Shown here: positions 25,887 to 34,961 of the stretch, in pieces
Layout of the letters: every line of letters starts with the position of its first letter
Position numbering within the stretch: position 1 is the stretch's first letter
NCBI RefSeq assembly: GCF_018070565.1
Contig: NZ_JAGPXL010000004.1
Span: 1 to 64,000 of the forward strand
From: Streptomyces sp. B93
Lineage (GTDB): Bacteria > Actinomycetota > Actinomycetes > Streptomycetales > Streptomycetaceae
Length of the DNA: 64,000 nt
Direction: 5' to 3'
Program-made: the position numbers and the translations under genes
The notes under the pieces: model-generated
Told to the model about the DNA's origin: nothing
What the model saw: the letters and a program-made list of their open reading frames with translations, nothing else
Database searches by the model: none

Positions 25887-26300
25887 GTGGAACCGGAGTT
25901 GGCGACGCTCGTCGGTGCCGGAGCGACCACCATGGTCGGCCTCATGGTCACCGAGACCTGGGAACAGGCCAGACACCGCCTGGTACGCCTCTTCACCCGC
26001 GGCGGCGACGACCCGACCACCGCCGCCGAACTGGAGGAGTCCCGCACCGCCCTCCTCGCCGCCCCCGACGACGCGGACCTGACCGCCGACACGACAGCCC
26101 TGCTACGACTCCGCCTGCGCCGCCTGCTGACGGAGAACCCCGACACCGTCGACGAACTCCGCTGCCTCGTGGAGGAGTTCACCGACCCGACCCCGGCAAC
26201 GGGCCACGTTCGCAACACCATCACCGGCGGCACCCAACACGGCCCGGTCCTCCAGGGCCACTCCTTCACGAACGTGACCTTCCGGGCCCCGGAGGACTGA
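25887..26300 (+). CDS. Small helical protein with C-terminal amyloid-signalling-like (BASS/RHIM-like) motif
   Basis: 137 residues from a GTG with an AAGGGGG ribosome site. Residues 1-25 are glycine-rich and hydrophobic (LATLVGAGATTMVGLMV). Residues 26-105 form charged helices. The C-terminus NTITGGTQHGPVLQGHSF followed by TNVTF has the N-x-G-x-H/QG pattern of bacterial amyloid signalling sequences. Such motifs link NLR sensors to small cell-death effectors in multicellular bacteria. A similar layout, helical domain then motif, is seen in Bell-type effectors. The assignment rests on pattern recognition only. The upstream TPR fragment could be what remains of a sensor. The gene ends at a strong terminator. 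Confidence 0.65.
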   Translation: MEPELATLVGAGATTMVGLMVTETWEQARHRLVRLFTRGGDDPTTAAELEESRTALLAAPDDADLTADTTALLRLRLRRLLTENPDTVDELRCLVEEFTDPTPATGHVRNTITGGTQHGPVLQGHSFTNVTFRAPED

Positions 26301-26315
26301 GGCACGGCCTCAGTG

Positions 26316-26354
26316 CAGTGACGCCCGACCGGGAAGGCCGGCCGGGCGTCACTG
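26316..26354. terminator. Bidirectional terminator before the Ig-repeat gene
   Basis: CAGTGACGCCCG (26316-26327) and CGGGCGTCACTG (26343-26354) are a perfect 12-bp inverted repeat with a 15-base loop. It lies between the convergent stops at 26300 and 26392. Confidence 0.9.
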
Positions 26355-26391
26355 GCGGTCGAGGCGCACGTCGGCTGCCGTGCGCGGGTTG

Positions 26392-29300
26392 CTAGGGGGC
26401 GGTGACCTCGTGGGTGTCGGTCGCGGTGGTCCCAGTGTAGCTGGCGTCACCGTCGTAGGTGGCGGTGATGGTGTACGGACTTCCCGCATCGTCCGTGTAG
26501 ACGTGCGTGGCCGTGGCCACCCCGCCTGCCACCGTCGCGGACGTCGTCCCCGAACCGTCACCGAAGTCGAACGTGACCGTGCCCGTCGGAATCCCGGCGC
26601 CCGGAGCGTCCGCCGCCACCGACGCCGTCACCGTGACCAACTCGCCCACCGCCGACGGGTCAGGACTCGAGGTCACCTCCGCCGTGGTCGAGGCCTGGTC
26701 CACCGTCTGGGTGTCCGTCGCGGTCGACCCCGCGAAGCTGGCGTCACCGTCGTAGGTGGCGGTGATGGTGTACGGGCTCCCCGTGGTGTCCGTGTAGACG
26801 TGCGTGGCCGTGGCCACCCCGCCTGCCACCGTCGCGGACGTCGTCCCCGAACCGTCACCGAAGTCGAACGTGACCGTGCCCGTCGGAATCCCGGCGCCCG
26901 GAGCGTCCGCCGCCACCGACGCCGTCAACGTGACCAACTCGCCGACCACGGACGGGTCAGGGCCCGAGGTCACCACGGTCGTCGTCGAAGCCTCGCCCAC
27001 GGTCTGGGTGTCGGTTCCGGTCGACGCGGCGAAGTTCGTGTCCCCACCGTAGGAGACGCTGATGGTGTAGGGGCTCCCCGTCGCGTCCGTGTAGGCGTGG
27101 GTGGTCGTCGCGGTTCCGCCGACGAGGGTCGCGGTGACGGCCGGTGCCCCGTCGCCGAAGTCGAAGGTGACCGTCCCCGTGGGAGTCCCGGCGCCCGGAG
27201 CGTCCGCCGCCACCGACGCCGTCAACGTCACCGGCTCGCCCACCACCGACGGGTCGGGGTCCGACGTCACCGTGGTCGTCGTCGACGCCTGGCCCACGGT
27301 CTGGGTGTCGGTACCCGACGACGAGTTGAAGTCACCGCTCCCGCCATAGGTGGCGGTGACGGTGTACGGGCTCCCCGCTGTGGCGGCGTATGCGTGGGTG
27401 GCCGTCGCCAGCCCGCCCACCAGGGTCACTGTCGCGCCGGGGCTGCCGTCACCGAAGTCGAAGGTGACCGTCCCCGTCGGGGCCCCGGCGCCCGGAGCGT
27501 CCGCCGCCACCGACGCCGTCAACGTCACCGGCTCACCCACCACCGACGGGTCGGGGTCCGATGTCACCGTGGTCGTGGTGTCCGCGGCGACGACCGAGTG
27601 GGGGTCAGTGGCCGACGACCCCGCGAAGCTGGTGTCTCCGCCGTAGGTGGCCGTGATGGTGAACGGGCTGCCGGTCGCCGTGGCGTAGGTGTGGGTGACC
27701 GTGGCCGTCCCGCCCACGACGAATCCGGTGACCGGCATGGAACCGTCGCCGAAGTCGAAGGCGACCGTCCCCGTCGGGGTCCCCGCGCCCGGAGCGTCCG
27801 CCGCCACCGACGCCGTCAACGTCACCGGCTCGCCCACCACCGACGGGTCAGGAGCCGATGTCACCTCGGTCGTCGTCGGCGACTGGTTCACCGTGTGGGT
27901 GTCGGTGCCCACCGACGGGCCGAAGTTGCTGTTGCCGGTGTAGATGGCGGTGATGGTGTGGGTGCCCGTCGTCATGGCAGTGGTCGAGACCGTGGCGGAG
28001 CCCGCCACGACCGGAGCGCTGAGTACCGGTCCGTCGCTGATGACGAAGAACACCGTCCCGCCGGGCGTACCGGCTCCGGGCGGGGCCGGAGTCACCGTGG
28101 CGGTGATCGTCACCTGCTCGCCGAAGTTCGACGGGTCGGGCGTCGACGTGACCGTGGTGGTCGTCGCGGCGATGCCGACGGTCTGGGTGTCCGTACCGGT
28201 GGAGGCGCCGAACTCCGCGTCCCCGGCATAGGCCGCCGTGACGGTGTACGGGCTGCCCACGGCGCTGGCGTAGGTGTGGGTGAGAGTCGCCGTCCCGCCC
28301 ACGAGCGTCACGGTCTCGGTGGGCGACCCGTCCCCGAAGCTGACGACCACGTCTCCGGTCGGTGTCCCGACCGCGGGTGCCACGACGGACACCACCACCG
28401 TGACGTCGACCGGTTGGCCGGCCACCGAGGGGTCGGGGCTGGTGGTGACCGCGGTGACGGTTGCCGCCACCTCGACGGTCTGGGTGTCCGTGCCGGTCGA
28501 GGCGGTGAAGTTGGCGTCGCCGCCGTAGGTCGCGGTGACCTCGTACGGGCTGCCGGTCGCGGTCGTGTAGGTGTGGGTCACCGTCGCGGCACCGCCGGCC
28601 ACCGGCGCCGTCACCGGCGCGCTGCCGTCACCGAAGTCGAAGGTGACCGTCCCCGTCGGAGACCCCGCCCCCGGCGCTACGGGAGCGACGGCTGCGGTGA
28701 ACGACACCTGCTGCCCCACCGTCGACGGGTCCGGATCCGATGTCACGGTGACCGTCGTCCCGGCCGCCGTCACGGTCTGGGTGTCCGTGCCGGTCGAGCC
28801 GGTGAAGTCGGCGTCCCCGCCGTAGGAGGCGGTGATGGTGAACGGGCTGCCGGTCGTGTTCGCGTAGGCGTGGGTCACCGTCGCCGTACCGCCCACCAGG
28901 GTCACCGTCTCGGCCGGGGTGCCGTCGCCGAAGTCGATGGTGACGGCCCCCGTGGGGGTGCCGGTCGCGGGTGCCGCCGGTGCCACCGTCGCGGTGATGG
29001 TCACCTCCTCGCCGACCGTCGAGGGGTCCGGCGTGGAGGTGACCGTCGTGGTGGTGGCCGAGGGGCCGACGGAGTGGCTGTCCGTGCCCGTCGACGGGGA
29101 GAAGCTCCCGTCACCACCGTAGGCGGCCGTCACCGCGAACGGGCTGCCCGTCGCGGACGTGTAGGTGTGGCTCACCGTCGCCGTGCCACCCGTCAACGTC
29201 ACCGTCTCGCCCGGACTACCGTCACCGAAGTCGAGAGTGACCGTGCCCGTCGGCACGCCCGCGCCCGGCGCCACCGTCACCGTGAAGCCCACCGGCTGCC

Positions 29301-30225
29301 CCACCACGGACGGGTCCGGCGAAGAGGTCACCGTGGTGGTCGTGGCCGCCGACAGCACGGTCTGGGTGTCGGTTCCCGTGGAGGGGTTGAGGTTGGCGTT
29401 CCCGCTGTAGGTCGCGGTGACCGTGTACGGGGTGCCGCCGGTAGCGCTGGTGTAGGTGTGGTTGGCCGTGGCAGCCCCGCCGACCAGGGGGACCGTCACG
29501 GGCGGCGAGCCGTCGCCGAAGGTGAAGGTCACTGTGCCCGTGGGCGTGCCCAGCCCTGGGGGCACCGTCGCCACGGTCGCGGTGAAGTTCACCTGCTGGC
29601 CCACCGTCGACGGGTCCGGCGAGGAGGTCACCGTGGTGGTGGTCGCCGCCTTGCCCAGGACGGTGTGCGTGTCCGTTCCGGCCGACGGCAGGTAGTTGGC
29701 GTCCCCGCCGTAGATCGCGGTGATGGTGTGCGGGCCGACGCTCAACGAGTCGGTGGTGACGGTCGCCGTCCCGCCCACCAGCGGCGCCGTCAGCGTCGGC
29801 CCCCCGCTGATGACGAACGTGACGCTGCCCGTCGGCGTGCCCGCCCCCGGTGGGGCCGCCGCCACCGTCGCCGTGATCGTCACCGGCTGGCCGAAGTCCG
29901 ACGGATCCGGCGACGAGGTCACCGTCGTCCGGGTGGACGCCTTGATGACCATCTGGATGTTGGCGCCCCTGGACGGGGTGAAGTTGGCGTCGCCGCTGTA
30001 GGAGGCGGTGACCGGGTGGCCTCCGACGGACAGGTCGCTGACCGTCGCCGTCGCGGTACCGCCCACGACGGGCGCCGTCACGGTGGGACCGCCGGAGACG
30101 GTGAAGGTAACCGTCCCCGTGGGAGTCCCCAGGCCGAGCGGAATGATGGTCGCGGTCAGCGTCACCGGCTGACCGAAGACCGAGGGATTCGGCGACGTGG
30201 TCAATAAGGTAAGGGTGGCAGGCAT
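26392..30225 (-). CDS. Thirteen-repeat Ig-like/PKD-like protein, no visible signal peptide, TTA codon at position 7
   Basis: 1277 residues, almost entirely thirteen tandem domains of about 98-99 residues (297 bp). Each begins TTTVTSxPDPSxVGxxV, continues with PTGTVTFDFGDGS and ends TATYGGDxxFxxSTGTDTQTV. This combines bacterial Ig-like repeats with a PKD-like DFGDG turn. Such domains form extracellular rods or adhesins. Here, however, no signal peptide, LPXTG motif or membrane anchor is seen; the first repeat begins at residue 3. Export, if any, would be unconventional, or the true N-terminus is elsewhere. The ATG has a GGAGG ribosome site eight bases upstream. Codon 7 is TTA (30205-30207), implying bldA-dependent translation. 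The last two repeats are nearly identical at DNA level over about 140 bp. Confidence 0.85.
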   Translation of the reverse strand: MPATLTLLTTSPNPSVFGQPVTLTATIIPLGLGTPTGTVTFTVSGGPTVTAPVVGGTATATVSDLSVGGHPVTASYSGDANFTPSRGANIQMVIKASTRTTVTSSPDPSDFGQPVTITATVAAAPPGAGTPTGSVTFVISGGPTLTAPLVGGTATVTTDSLSVGPHTITAIYGGDANYLPSAGTDTHTVLGKAATTTTVTSSPDPSTVGQQVNFTATVATVPPGLGTPTGTVTFTFGDGSPPVTVPLVGGAATANHTYTSATGGTPYTVTATYSGNANLNPSTGTDTQTVLSAATTTTVTSSPDPSVVGQPVGFTVTVAPGAGVPTGTVTLDFGDGSPGETVTLTGGTATVSHTYTSATGSPFAVTAAYGGDGSFSPSTGTDSHSVGPSATTTTVTSTPDPSTVGEEVTITATVAPAAPATGTPTGAVTIDFGDGTPAETVTLVGGTATVTHAYANTTGSPFTITASYGGDADFTGSTGTDTQTVTAAGTTVTVTSDPDPSTVGQQVSFTAAVAPVAPGAGSPTGTVTFDFGDGSAPVTAPVAGGAATVTHTYTTATGSPYEVTATYGGDANFTASTGTDTQTVEVAATVTAVTTSPDPSVAGQPVDVTVVVSVVAPAVGTPTGDVVVSFGDGSPTETVTLVGGTATLTHTYASAVGSPYTVTAAYAGDAEFGASTGTDTQTVGIAATTTTVTSTPDPSNFGEQVTITATVTPAPPGAGTPGGTVFFVISDGPVLSAPVVAGSATVSTTAMTTGTHTITAIYTGNSNFGPSVGTDTHTVNQSPTTTEVTSAPDPSVVGEPVTLTASVAADAPGAGTPTGTVAFDFGDGSMPVTGFVVGGTATVTHTYATATGSPFTITATYGGDTSFAGSSATDPHSVVAADTTTTVTSDPDPSVVGEPVTLTASVAADAPGAGAPTGTVTFDFGDGSPGATVTLVGGLATATHAYAATAGSPYTVTATYGGSGDFNSSSGTDTQTVGQASTTTTVTSDPDPSVVGEPVTLTASVAADAPGAGTPTGTVTFDFGDGAPAVTATLVGGTATTTHAYTDATGSPYTISVSYGGDTNFAASTGTDTQTVGEASTTTVVTSGPDPSVVGELVTLTASVAADAPGAGIPTGTVTFDFGDGSGTTSATVAGGVATATHVYTDTTGSPYTITATYDGDASFAGSTATDTQTVDQASTTAEVTSSPDPSAVGELVTVTASVAADAPGAGIPTGTVTFDFGDGSGTTSATVAGGVATATHVYTDDAGSPYTITATYDGDASYTGTTATDTHEVTAP

Positions 30226-30556
30226 GAAGATGGCCTCCAGAGTTCGGGACTGGATCGAGGGGCCTCCTCGTGTCACCGCACTGCTGGGGGCTGTTGCCTC
30301 AGGTGATCGATGATGGGCACCACTGACCGCCATCCCCCGACAGTGGGATGGGCGGCCCGTCGGTCCCACCAGTACGCGCCCGCCTGTTTGCACCACGCCA
30401 GAAGCGCAACGGCCTTTCCCCCGAACGGCCGAGCGCAACAAGGGCGTACGGCGCCCGGACCGCGTACGACCCCGGCGTGCGACGGTCGCACTGTGCGCTG
30501 GACGGTCGGGCGGGGGGGACGCGCTGGACGCCGTGCTCTGGTTCCGGGCCGTACGG
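30226..30556. other. Intergenic region upstream of the Ig-repeat gene
   Basis: These 331 bases separate two minus-strand genes and should hold the Ig-repeat promoter, but no convincing -35/-10 pair was found. A hairpin CCATCCC/GGGATGG lies at 30330-30351. Two copies of GTTGCGCT occur on the minus strand near 30400-30440. No coding sequence with a ribosome site is seen. Confidence 0.5.
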
Positions 30557-30994
30557 TCAGGCCGCGTCGGCGCCGCCCAGGAACGACAGCCGCACCTGAC
30601 GGTCGGGATTGTCCTTGTTCGTGTCGACCAGGCACACCGACTGCCAGGTCCCCAGTTCCAGGCGTCCGCCCACGACGGGGAGCGTGGCGTGGGGTGGGAC
30701 GAAGGCGGGGAGGACGTGGTCGCGGCCGTGGCCGGGGCTGCCGTGGCGGTGCTGCCAGCGGTCGTCGGCGGGCAGGAGGGTGTGCAGGGCGGCGAGGAGG
30801 TCGTCGTCGCTGCCCGCGCCCGTCTCGATGATCGCGACACCGGCGGTGGCATGCGGGACGAAGACGTTGAGCAGGCCGTCGCGGCCCCCGGCCACCTCGC
30901 GCAGGAAGCTCTCGCAGTCCCGGGTGAGGTCGACCACGGCTTCGGAGGCGCCGGAGGAGATGTGCAGGACTCGGGTCGTGAACGCGTCTGGCAT
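30557..30994 (-). CDS. YjbQ/UPF0047 family protein
   Basis: 145 residues of the YjbQ fold. The family motif HATAGVAIIETG and the segment HGSPGHGRDHVLPAFVPPHATLPVVGG supply conserved histidines for a metal-binding active site. LGTWQSVCLVDTN and RQVRLSFLG are the C-terminal signature. Members are small trimers annotated as secondary thiamine-phosphate synthase because of weak complementation activity; the true role is unknown. The start MPDAFTTRV fits the family best; an ATG nine bases upstream is also in frame. The ribosome site (GGGAG) is close to the start. Length is normal. Confidence 0.9.
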   Translation of the reverse strand: MPDAFTTRVLHISSGASEAVVDLTRDCESFLREVAGGRDGLLNVFVPHATAGVAIIETGAGSDDDLLAALHTLLPADDRWQHRHGSPGHGRDHVLPAFVPPHATLPVVGGRLELGTWQSVCLVDTNKDNPDRQVRLSFLGGADAA

Positions 30995-31103
30995 GGCTCC
31001 CATCCTGGCCCATGGCGGCAGCCGTGGTGCGCAGTGGCGGGCGGGTCTGGGGCGCGGTGGGAAGATCCGCGACCTCCGGCCGGTTAGTAGAAACGTGAAC
31101 GAT

Positions 31104-32183
31104 ATGGGTGCGGGTCTGGATGAGGTCGAGGTCGTGGTCGTCGGGGCCGGTCAGGCCGGGCTGTCCGCCGCCTACCATCTGCGGCGCACCGGCTACGAGC
31201 CGGACCGTGACTTCGTGACCCTGGACCACTCCCCCGGCCCCGGCGGCGCCTGGCAGTTCCGGTGGCCGTCGCTGACGTACGGCAAGGTGCACGGGATGCA
31301 CGCGCTGCCGGGGATGGAGCTGACCGGGGCCGATCCGGCGCGGCCGTCCTCGGAGGTCATCGCCGAGTACTTCGCGTCGTACGAGCGCGCCTTCGGTCTG
31401 CGGGTGCGGCGGCCCGTCGACGTGCGGGCCGTACGGGAGGGCGGTGACGGGCGGCTGCTCGTCGAGACCTCGGCCGGGACCTGGGCGACGCGCGCCCTGA
31501 TCAACGCGACCGGCACCTGGGAGCGGCCGTTCTGGCCGCGCTACCCCGGCCAGGAGACGTTCGGCGGGCGGCAGCTGCACACCGCGCAGTACCCGGGGCC
31601 GCGGGCCTTCGCCGGACAGCGGGTCGTCGTGGTGGGCGGCGGCACGTCCGGGACCCAGCACCTGCTGGAGATCGCCCCGTACGCGGCGGCCACCACCTGG
31701 GTGACCCGACGGCCGCCGGAGTTCCGCGAGGGCCCGTTCGACGAGGACGCGGGACGACAGGCGGTCGCGCTGGTGGAGGAGCGGGTGAAGCAGGGGCTGC
31801 CGCCGAGGAGCGTGGTGTCGGTGACCGGGCTGCCGCTCAACGACGCGATCCGGGAAGGGCTGGCGAACGGGGTGCTGGACCGGAAGCCGATGTTCGACAG
31901 GATCGTCCCGGACGGGGTCGAGTGGGACGACGGGCGGCATGTGAGCGCAGACGTGATTCTCTGGGCGACCGGCTTCCGCGCCTCCGTCGACCATCTCGCG
32001 CCGCTGCGGCTGCGCGAGCCGGGCGGCGGCATCCGGGTCGAGGGCACCCGGGCGGTCGCCGATCCGCGGATCCACCTGGTCGGCTACGGTCCCTCGGCGA
32101 GCACCATCGGCGCCAACCGCGCGGGCCGGGCGGCCGTACGGGACATCAGACGGCTGCTGGCCGGGGAGCCGGTCGCCGCGTGA
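31104..32183 (+). CDS. CzcO-type flavin-dependent monooxygenase/oxidoreductase
   Basis: 359 residues. The FAD-binding Rossmann motif VVVVGAGQAGLSAAYHL is at the N-terminus and a second dinucleotide motif VVVVGGGTSGTQHLLEI near residue 175. LILWATGF-type sequence (DVILWATGFRAS) marks the end of the NADPH domain, and GYGPSASTIGANRAGR closes the FAD domain. This is the single-component flavoprotein group of CzcO/YdhS and flavin-containing monooxygenases. The substrate is not predictable. A GTG three codons upstream is an alternative start; neither has a clear ribosome site. It is convergent with the MltG-like gene, 12 bases apart. Confidence 0.87.
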   Translation: MGAGLDEVEVVVVGAGQAGLSAAYHLRRTGYEPDRDFVTLDHSPGPGGAWQFRWPSLTYGKVHGMHALPGMELTGADPARPSSEVIAEYFASYERAFGLRVRRPVDVRAVREGGDGRLLVETSAGTWATRALINATGTWERPFWPRYPGQETFGGRQLHTAQYPGPRAFAGQRVVVVGGGTSGTQHLLEIAPYAAATTWVTRRPPEFREGPFDEDAGRQAVALVEERVKQGLPPRSVVSVTGLPLNDAIREGLANGVLDRKPMFDRIVPDGVEWDDGRHVSADVILWATGFRASVDHLAPLRLREPGGGIRVEGTRAVADPRIHLVGYGPSASTIGANRAGRAAVRDIRRLLAGEPVAA

Positions 32184-32195
32184 TGCCCCGTGGGC

Positions 32196-33038
32196 TCACC
32201 CCCGGGTGGGCGAGGCGCTCCTCTGCCGGGCGTTGAACTCGGCCACGTTGCGCTGGTGCTCGGCGTAGTCGGCGGTGAAGCGGGTGTCGCCGGGCTTGAC
32301 GGTGACGAAGTAGAGCCAGTCCCCCGGTGTCGGGTTGATCGCGGCCCGCACCGCCTCCTCGCCCGGGTTGTCGATGGGCGTGGGCGGCAGGCCCATGCGC
32401 TGGTACGAGTTGTAAGGGCTGTCGATACGGGTGTCACTGACCGTGGTGTTCAGCGTGGTGCGGTTCAGCGCGTAGTTGAGGGTGGAGTCCATCTGGAGCG
32501 GCATGCCGCGCTCCAGGCGGTTGAAGACCACCCGCGCCACCTTCCCCATGTCCTCCTTGGTGGCGGCCTCGGCCTGGACGATGCTGGCGATGGTGACGGC
32601 CTGATAGACGTTCATGGCATTGCGCTGCGCACCCGCGGCGATGGGCGCGCCGTTGAACTTCTTGTTGGCGGTGTCGACCATCAGTGACAGCAACTGCTCC
32701 GGAGTGGACTGCTCCTGGAGCGGATACGTCGCCGGGTACAGGTAGCCCTCCGGGTTGCCCTCGGCGTCGTTGGGCAGTTTCAGCCGGGCCTTGTCGAGGG
32801 ACTTCCTCGTGGTACCCGCGGGCAGGGCGAGGGCCTTGTCGACGGCGGTGTACACCTGGCTGGCGCGCCAGCCCTCCGGGATCACCAGGGTGGTGGGCTT
32901 CTCCTCGTCGTCGTCGGCCAGGGTCAGCAGCGGCACCGCCACGGCGGTGCCGGCCACGACGGCCCCGGTCGCGATGAGGGCAATGCGTCCCCTGCGCGTC
33001 AGTCGGATCGTGCTCCGTGGCGGAGTGTTCATCTGCAT
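32196..33038 (-). CDS. Short MltG-like endolytic transglycosylase paralogue
   Basis: 280 residues. A basic start and one transmembrane helix (about 19-41) precede a YceG/MltG domain. Key segments are VYQAVTIASIVQAEA, VARVVFNRLERGMPLQMDSTLNYAL, INPTPGDWLYFVT and LPPTPIDNPGEEAVRAA. MltG cleaves nascent glycan strands at the membrane and limits their length. The catalytic region reads SIVQAE where E. coli has SIVEKE, so the position of the acid should be checked. The usual Streptomyces MltG is about twice as long with a disordered N-terminus; this looks like a second copy. No ribosome site is obvious; an ATG two codons in is also possible. Confidence 0.85.
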   Translation of the reverse strand: MQMNTPPRSTIRLTRRGRIALIATGAVVAGTAVAVPLLTLADDDEEKPTTLVIPEGWRASQVYTAVDKALALPAGTTRKSLDKARLKLPNDAEGNPEGYLYPATYPLQEQSTPEQLLSLMVDTANKKFNGAPIAAGAQRNAMNVYQAVTIASIVQAEAATKEDMGKVARVVFNRLERGMPLQMDSTLNYALNRTTLNTTVSDTRIDSPYNSYQRMGLPPTPIDNPGEEAVRAAINPTPGDWLYFVTVKPGDTRFTADYAEHQRNVAEFNARQRSASPTRG

Positions 33039-33081
33039 GCGGGCACGGTAGCGCCTATACCGTCACAAACCCGGCATATCG

Positions 33082-34884
33082 TCAGCTTGTCGGCTCCAGT
33101 CGGGCGTCCCGGCGGACCAGTGACGCGTACCGGCCGTCCAGCTCCAGCAGTTCCTCGTGCGTACCCCGTTCCACGGCCTGTCCGGCATCGAGGACCACGA
33201 TCTGGTCGGCGCTCCGGATGGTGGACAGGCGGTGCGCGATGGTGACCGTGGTGCGGTTGGCCGACAGCGCGTCGATCGCGTCCTGCACCGCGTGCTCCGT
33301 ACGGGTGTCCAGGGCGCTGGTCGCCTCGTCGAGGATGAGCACCGGCGGATCGCGCAGGATGGTGCGGGCGATGGCCAGCCGCTGCTTCTCACCCCCGGAG
33401 AAACGGTGGCCGCGCTCACCCACGACCGTGTCGTAGCCGTCGGGGAGCGAGGCGATGTGGTCGTGGATCTGCGCCGCCTTCGCCGCCGCGCGCAGCTCCT
33501 CGTCGGTGGCGTCCGGCTTGGCGAAGCGCAGGTTCTCCGCGACCGTCGCGTGGAAGAGGTACGTCTCCTGCGAGACGACGCCGACCGCGCGCGCGAGGGT
33601 GTCGAAGTCGAGGTCGCGTACGTCGACCCCGTCGATGGTGACCCGACCGCCCGTCACGTCGTACAGCCGCGGCACCAGGTACCCCAGCGTCGACTTGCCC
33701 GCGCCGGTCGGGCCGACGATCGCCAGGCTGCCGCCCGCGGGGACGGTGACGTCGATGCCGTCGAGGATGGGGCCGCCCTTGTCGTCGTAGCGGAACTCGA
33801 CGTTCTCGAAGCGGACCTCGCCCTTGACGCGGTCCAGGTGGACCGGCCGGTCGCGCTCGGTGATGTCTATCGGCAGGTCCAGGTACTCGAAGATGCGCTG
33901 GAACAGGGCGAGCGAGGCCTGGATCTGGACGCCGGTGCCGAGCAGGCTGACCGCCGGGCGGAACAGGCCCTGCTGGAGGGAGACGAAGGCGACGATCGTG
34001 CCGATGGAGACGGCCGGGCCGCCGAAGTGCAGGGCGAGGCCCGCGGTCCAGTAGATGACGGCGGGCATCGCCGCCATGACGATCGTGATCACGGCCATCC
34101 GCCAGCGGCCCGCCATGTTCGACCGCACTTCGAGGTCGACCAGGCGTTCGGACTCGTCGGAGAAGGCGCGGGTCAGGGAGTCGGAGCGGCCCATGGTGCG
34201 GCCCAGCAGGATGCCGCTGACCGAGAGGGACTCGGTGACCGTGGCGGCCATCGCGGCCATCTGCTTCTGGCGCTGGGTGGTGATCCGCCTGCGCTCGTTG
34301 CCGACCCGGCGGCTGATCCACACGAACACCGGGAGCAGGAGCAGGGAGACCACCGTCAGCCGCCAGTCCAGGACGAGCATCGCGAGGATCGTGGCGACCA
34401 CACTGGTGAAGTTGGCGACCAGCGAGGTGGCGGTGGAGGTGACGGTGGCCTGCATACCGCCGATGTCGTTGGCGATGCGGGACTGGACCTCGCCGGTGCG
34501 GGTGCGGGTGAAGAAGGCGAGCGACATGCGCTGGAGGCGGCCGTAGACGGCGGTGCGCAGGTCGTGCATCACACGCTGGCCGACCGTCGTGGAGATCAGC
34601 GTCTGGAGCACGCCGAAGACGCTGGTCAGTACGGCGCCCAGGATCATGCCGAGGGCGAGCAGGGTGAGCAGACCGGTGCGGCCCTCGGGGATCGCGACAT
34701 CGAGGATCGCCTTCAGCAGGAACGGCGTGGCGACCGAGACCAGCGATGCGGCGCCGACCAGCAGGCCGACGACCGCGAGGCGGCCGCGATAGGGGCGGAA
34801 GAGACTCAGGATGCGACGCCACTGCCGGGGCTGCCGCTCGGCGTCGGCGGGTGGTGTCCAGGCGGTTTCACGGTCGGGGTGCAT
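33082..34884 (-). CDS. ABC exporter, fused membrane and ATPase domains
   Basis: 600 residues. Six transmembrane helices in the first 330 residues form a type I exporter domain. The ATPase domain has Walker A GPTGAGKST, Q-loop VVSQETYLF, signature FSGGEKQRLAIART, Walker B VLILDEATSALD and switch histidine IAHRLST, all intact. It should act as a homodimer. The substrate is unknown; relatives export drugs, lipids or peptides. The ATG has an AGGAG ribosome site. It is divergent from a MarR regulator, with a perfect inverted repeat between them, which suggests MarR-controlled efflux. Confidence 0.93.
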   Translation of the reverse strand: MHPDRETAWTPPADAERQPRQWRRILSLFRPYRGRLAVVGLLVGAASLVSVATPFLLKAILDVAIPEGRTGLLTLLALGMILGAVLTSVFGVLQTLISTTVGQRVMHDLRTAVYGRLQRMSLAFFTRTRTGEVQSRIANDIGGMQATVTSTATSLVANFTSVVATILAMLVLDWRLTVVSLLLLPVFVWISRRVGNERRRITTQRQKQMAAMAATVTESLSVSGILLGRTMGRSDSLTRAFSDESERLVDLEVRSNMAGRWRMAVITIVMAAMPAVIYWTAGLALHFGGPAVSIGTIVAFVSLQQGLFRPAVSLLGTGVQIQASLALFQRIFEYLDLPIDITERDRPVHLDRVKGEVRFENVEFRYDDKGGPILDGIDVTVPAGGSLAIVGPTGAGKSTLGYLVPRLYDVTGGRVTIDGVDVRDLDFDTLARAVGVVSQETYLFHATVAENLRFAKPDATDEELRAAAKAAQIHDHIASLPDGYDTVVGERGHRFSGGEKQRLAIARTILRDPPVLILDEATSALDTRTEHAVQDAIDALSANRTTVTIAHRLSTIRSADQIVVLDAGQAVERGTHEELLELDGRYASLVRRDARLEPTS

Positions 34885-34936
34885 GGGCTCCTACGGTGGG
34901 TGAGACGGCGCCGGGTGGCGCCCGCCGGATCGTAGC

Positions 34937-34961
34937 TCATTGTTACCTATGCTCACAATGA
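34937..34961. promoter_or_regulatory. MarR-type operator between ABC exporter and marR genes
   Basis: TCATTGT (34937-34943) and ACAATGA (34955-34961) are perfect 7-bp arms with an 11-base centre, AT-rich against the background. TATTGT at 34974-34979, six bases before the marR ATG, is a likely -10 box for a leaderless marR transcript. The operator would cover the upstream part of that promoter. Confidence 0.65.

Noticed and set aside
26380..30207. Plus-strand frame of 1275 codons opposite the Ig-repeat gene
   Set aside because: Its apparent repeats are only the antisense of the Ig-repeat DNA; the minus strand encodes recognisable Ig/PKD motifs and has a ribosome site.
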